Shown: positions 63,714 to 64,000 of the stretch, piece by piece | How positions within the stretch are numbered: the stretch's first letter is position 1 | How the letters are laid out: each line of letters starts with the position of its first letter | From: Qipengyuania marisflavi | GTDB lineage: Bacteria > Pseudomonadota > Alphaproteobacteria > Sphingomonadales > Sphingomonadaceae | NCBI RefSeq assembly: GCF_005884405.1 | Contig: NZ_VCAO01000004.1 | Coordinates: 93,617 to 157,616, forward strand | Reading direction: 5' to 3' | Length of the DNA: 64,000 bases | Position numbers and translations under genes: made by a program | The notes under the pieces: generated by a model | The model's database searches: none | Told to the model about the DNA's origin: nothing | Seen by the model: only the letters and a program-made list of their open reading frames with translations

Positions 63714-64000
63714 CGGTTTTGTGCCGGTCACTGATCTCATTATGCCACTTTGGCTTCGAATGCGAGCGGGCTGATGCCGCCCAGATATGAATGGCGGCGG
63801 CGGGTATTGTAGAACCCGTTGATGTACTGGAAGATGGCGGCCTCGGCTTGTCGCCGTGTTGGCCAGCTCTGCCGCCAGATTAGTTCCGCCTTCAGGCTTT
63901 TGAAGAATGTCTCGACAGAGGCGTTATCATAGCAATTACCCTTGCCGCTCATCGATGGCCGCAGGCCGTAAGCCTGCAGCATCTTTTGATAATCGTAGGA
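63714..64000 (-). mobile_element. IS3-family insertion sequence, one end only
   Basis: The element contains the end of the OrfB transposase and continues beyond the window. Its left boundary lies somewhere in 63714-63739, between the neighbouring stop codon and the transposase stop. The terminal inverted repeat cannot be confirmed because the other end is not present. Confidence 0.7.
63740..64000 (-). CDS. IS3-family transposase OrfB, C-terminal part
   Basis: The frame is open from the window edge to TAA at 63740. MSGKGNCYDNASVETFFKSL, KAELIW and YINGFYNTRRRHSYLGG are the C-terminal part of the DDE integrase-like catalytic domain, with the final Glu in VETFFKSLK. An apparent ATG at 63982 is internal, since residues before it (SYDYQK) continue the family pattern. 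IS3 elements normally make OrfAB by frameshifting; OrfA is outside the window. Confidence 0.88.
   Translation of the reverse strand, partial: SYDYQKMLQAYGLRPSMSGKGNCYDNASVETFFKSLKAELIWRQSWPTRRQAEAAIFQYINGFYNTRRRHSYLGGISPLAFEAKVA

Noticed and set aside
1..64000. CRISPR arrays, rRNA or tRNA genes
   Set aside because: No regularly spaced repeats and no cloverleaf or rRNA-like sequence noticed by eye; a tRNAscan-SE and CRISPR search would be decisive.

Overview
The window is about 64 kb of GC-rich DNA from an alphaproteobacterium, most likely a member of the Sphingomonadales (Erythrobacteraceae or Sphingomonadaceae). This rests on gene content: an Entner-Doudoroff operon (zwf-edd-glk-eda), TonB-dependent receptors, a DUF1465/RcdA-type protein, DUF465 miniproteins, a S9 peptidase and a TolB-propeller/amidohydrolase fusion. 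Genes are dense, many neighbours overlap by 1-16 nt, and most of the window is ordinary chromosome. No rRNA, tRNA or CRISPR array was recognised.

Layout. 1-6037 (all minus): a partial DUF2339 membrane protein, CinA, an EthA-like Baeyer-Villiger monooxygenase, a Wzy-like polymerase, a Wzx-like flippase and a PilZ protein. 6055-10604 (plus): a LacI-type regulator followed by a large secreted TolB-propeller/amidohydrolase. 10629-20713 (minus): a complete chemotaxis-type cluster, in transcription order cheA-cheW-cheY-cheB-cheR, a GGDEF/EAL protein and two MCPs whose signalling domains are almost identical at DNA level. 20763-31547: a MATE exporter, a class II aldolase/zinc-ribbon/[2Fe-2S] trio, a Fur-box-preceded siderophore receptor, arsC, an MFS exporter, a phospholipid-methyltransferase-like protein, lipB with a small lipoprotein, and an old-yellow-enzyme reductase. 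31602-46684: an EamA transporter, DUF2254, a prolyl oligopeptidase, nadA, DUF4230, a metallo-beta-lactamase-fold hydrolase, glpK, DUF1465, a divergent DUF465 pair, ptsP, rodZ-like, cpoB-like and tilS. 46697-53159: an L,D-transpeptidase, the Entner-Doudoroff operon and a transglutaminase-like protein. 53238-57862: a very small transcription unit, a CHASE2-EAL protein, rimO and DUF1761. 57875-62474: a K+ channel-surE-serS operon and a sulfotransferase-like protein.

The right end (62523-64000) is different. A TonB-dependent receptor survives only as its last ~134 codons. At about 62925 it meets foreign-looking DNA with two overlapping small genes, one of them a zinc-finger protein, then an unrecognised 104-codon gene and the 3' end of an IS3-family transposase. 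This looks like the edge of a mobile island.

The most unusual feature is at 53238-53392 on the minus strand. A sigma70-like promoter (TTTACA-18-AATAAT) is followed by a perfect Shine-Dalgarno, a 10-codon ORF (MWDMWKWLLG) and a strong intrinsic terminator, all within about 155 bp. It could be a microprotein gene or a dual-function small RNA. Other points worth checking are the 648-bp near-identical MCP repeat, the paired Fur-type palindromes before the siderophore receptor, tilS without a conventional start codon, the orphan [2Fe-2S] subunit, and palindromes between the PilZ and lacI-type genes.
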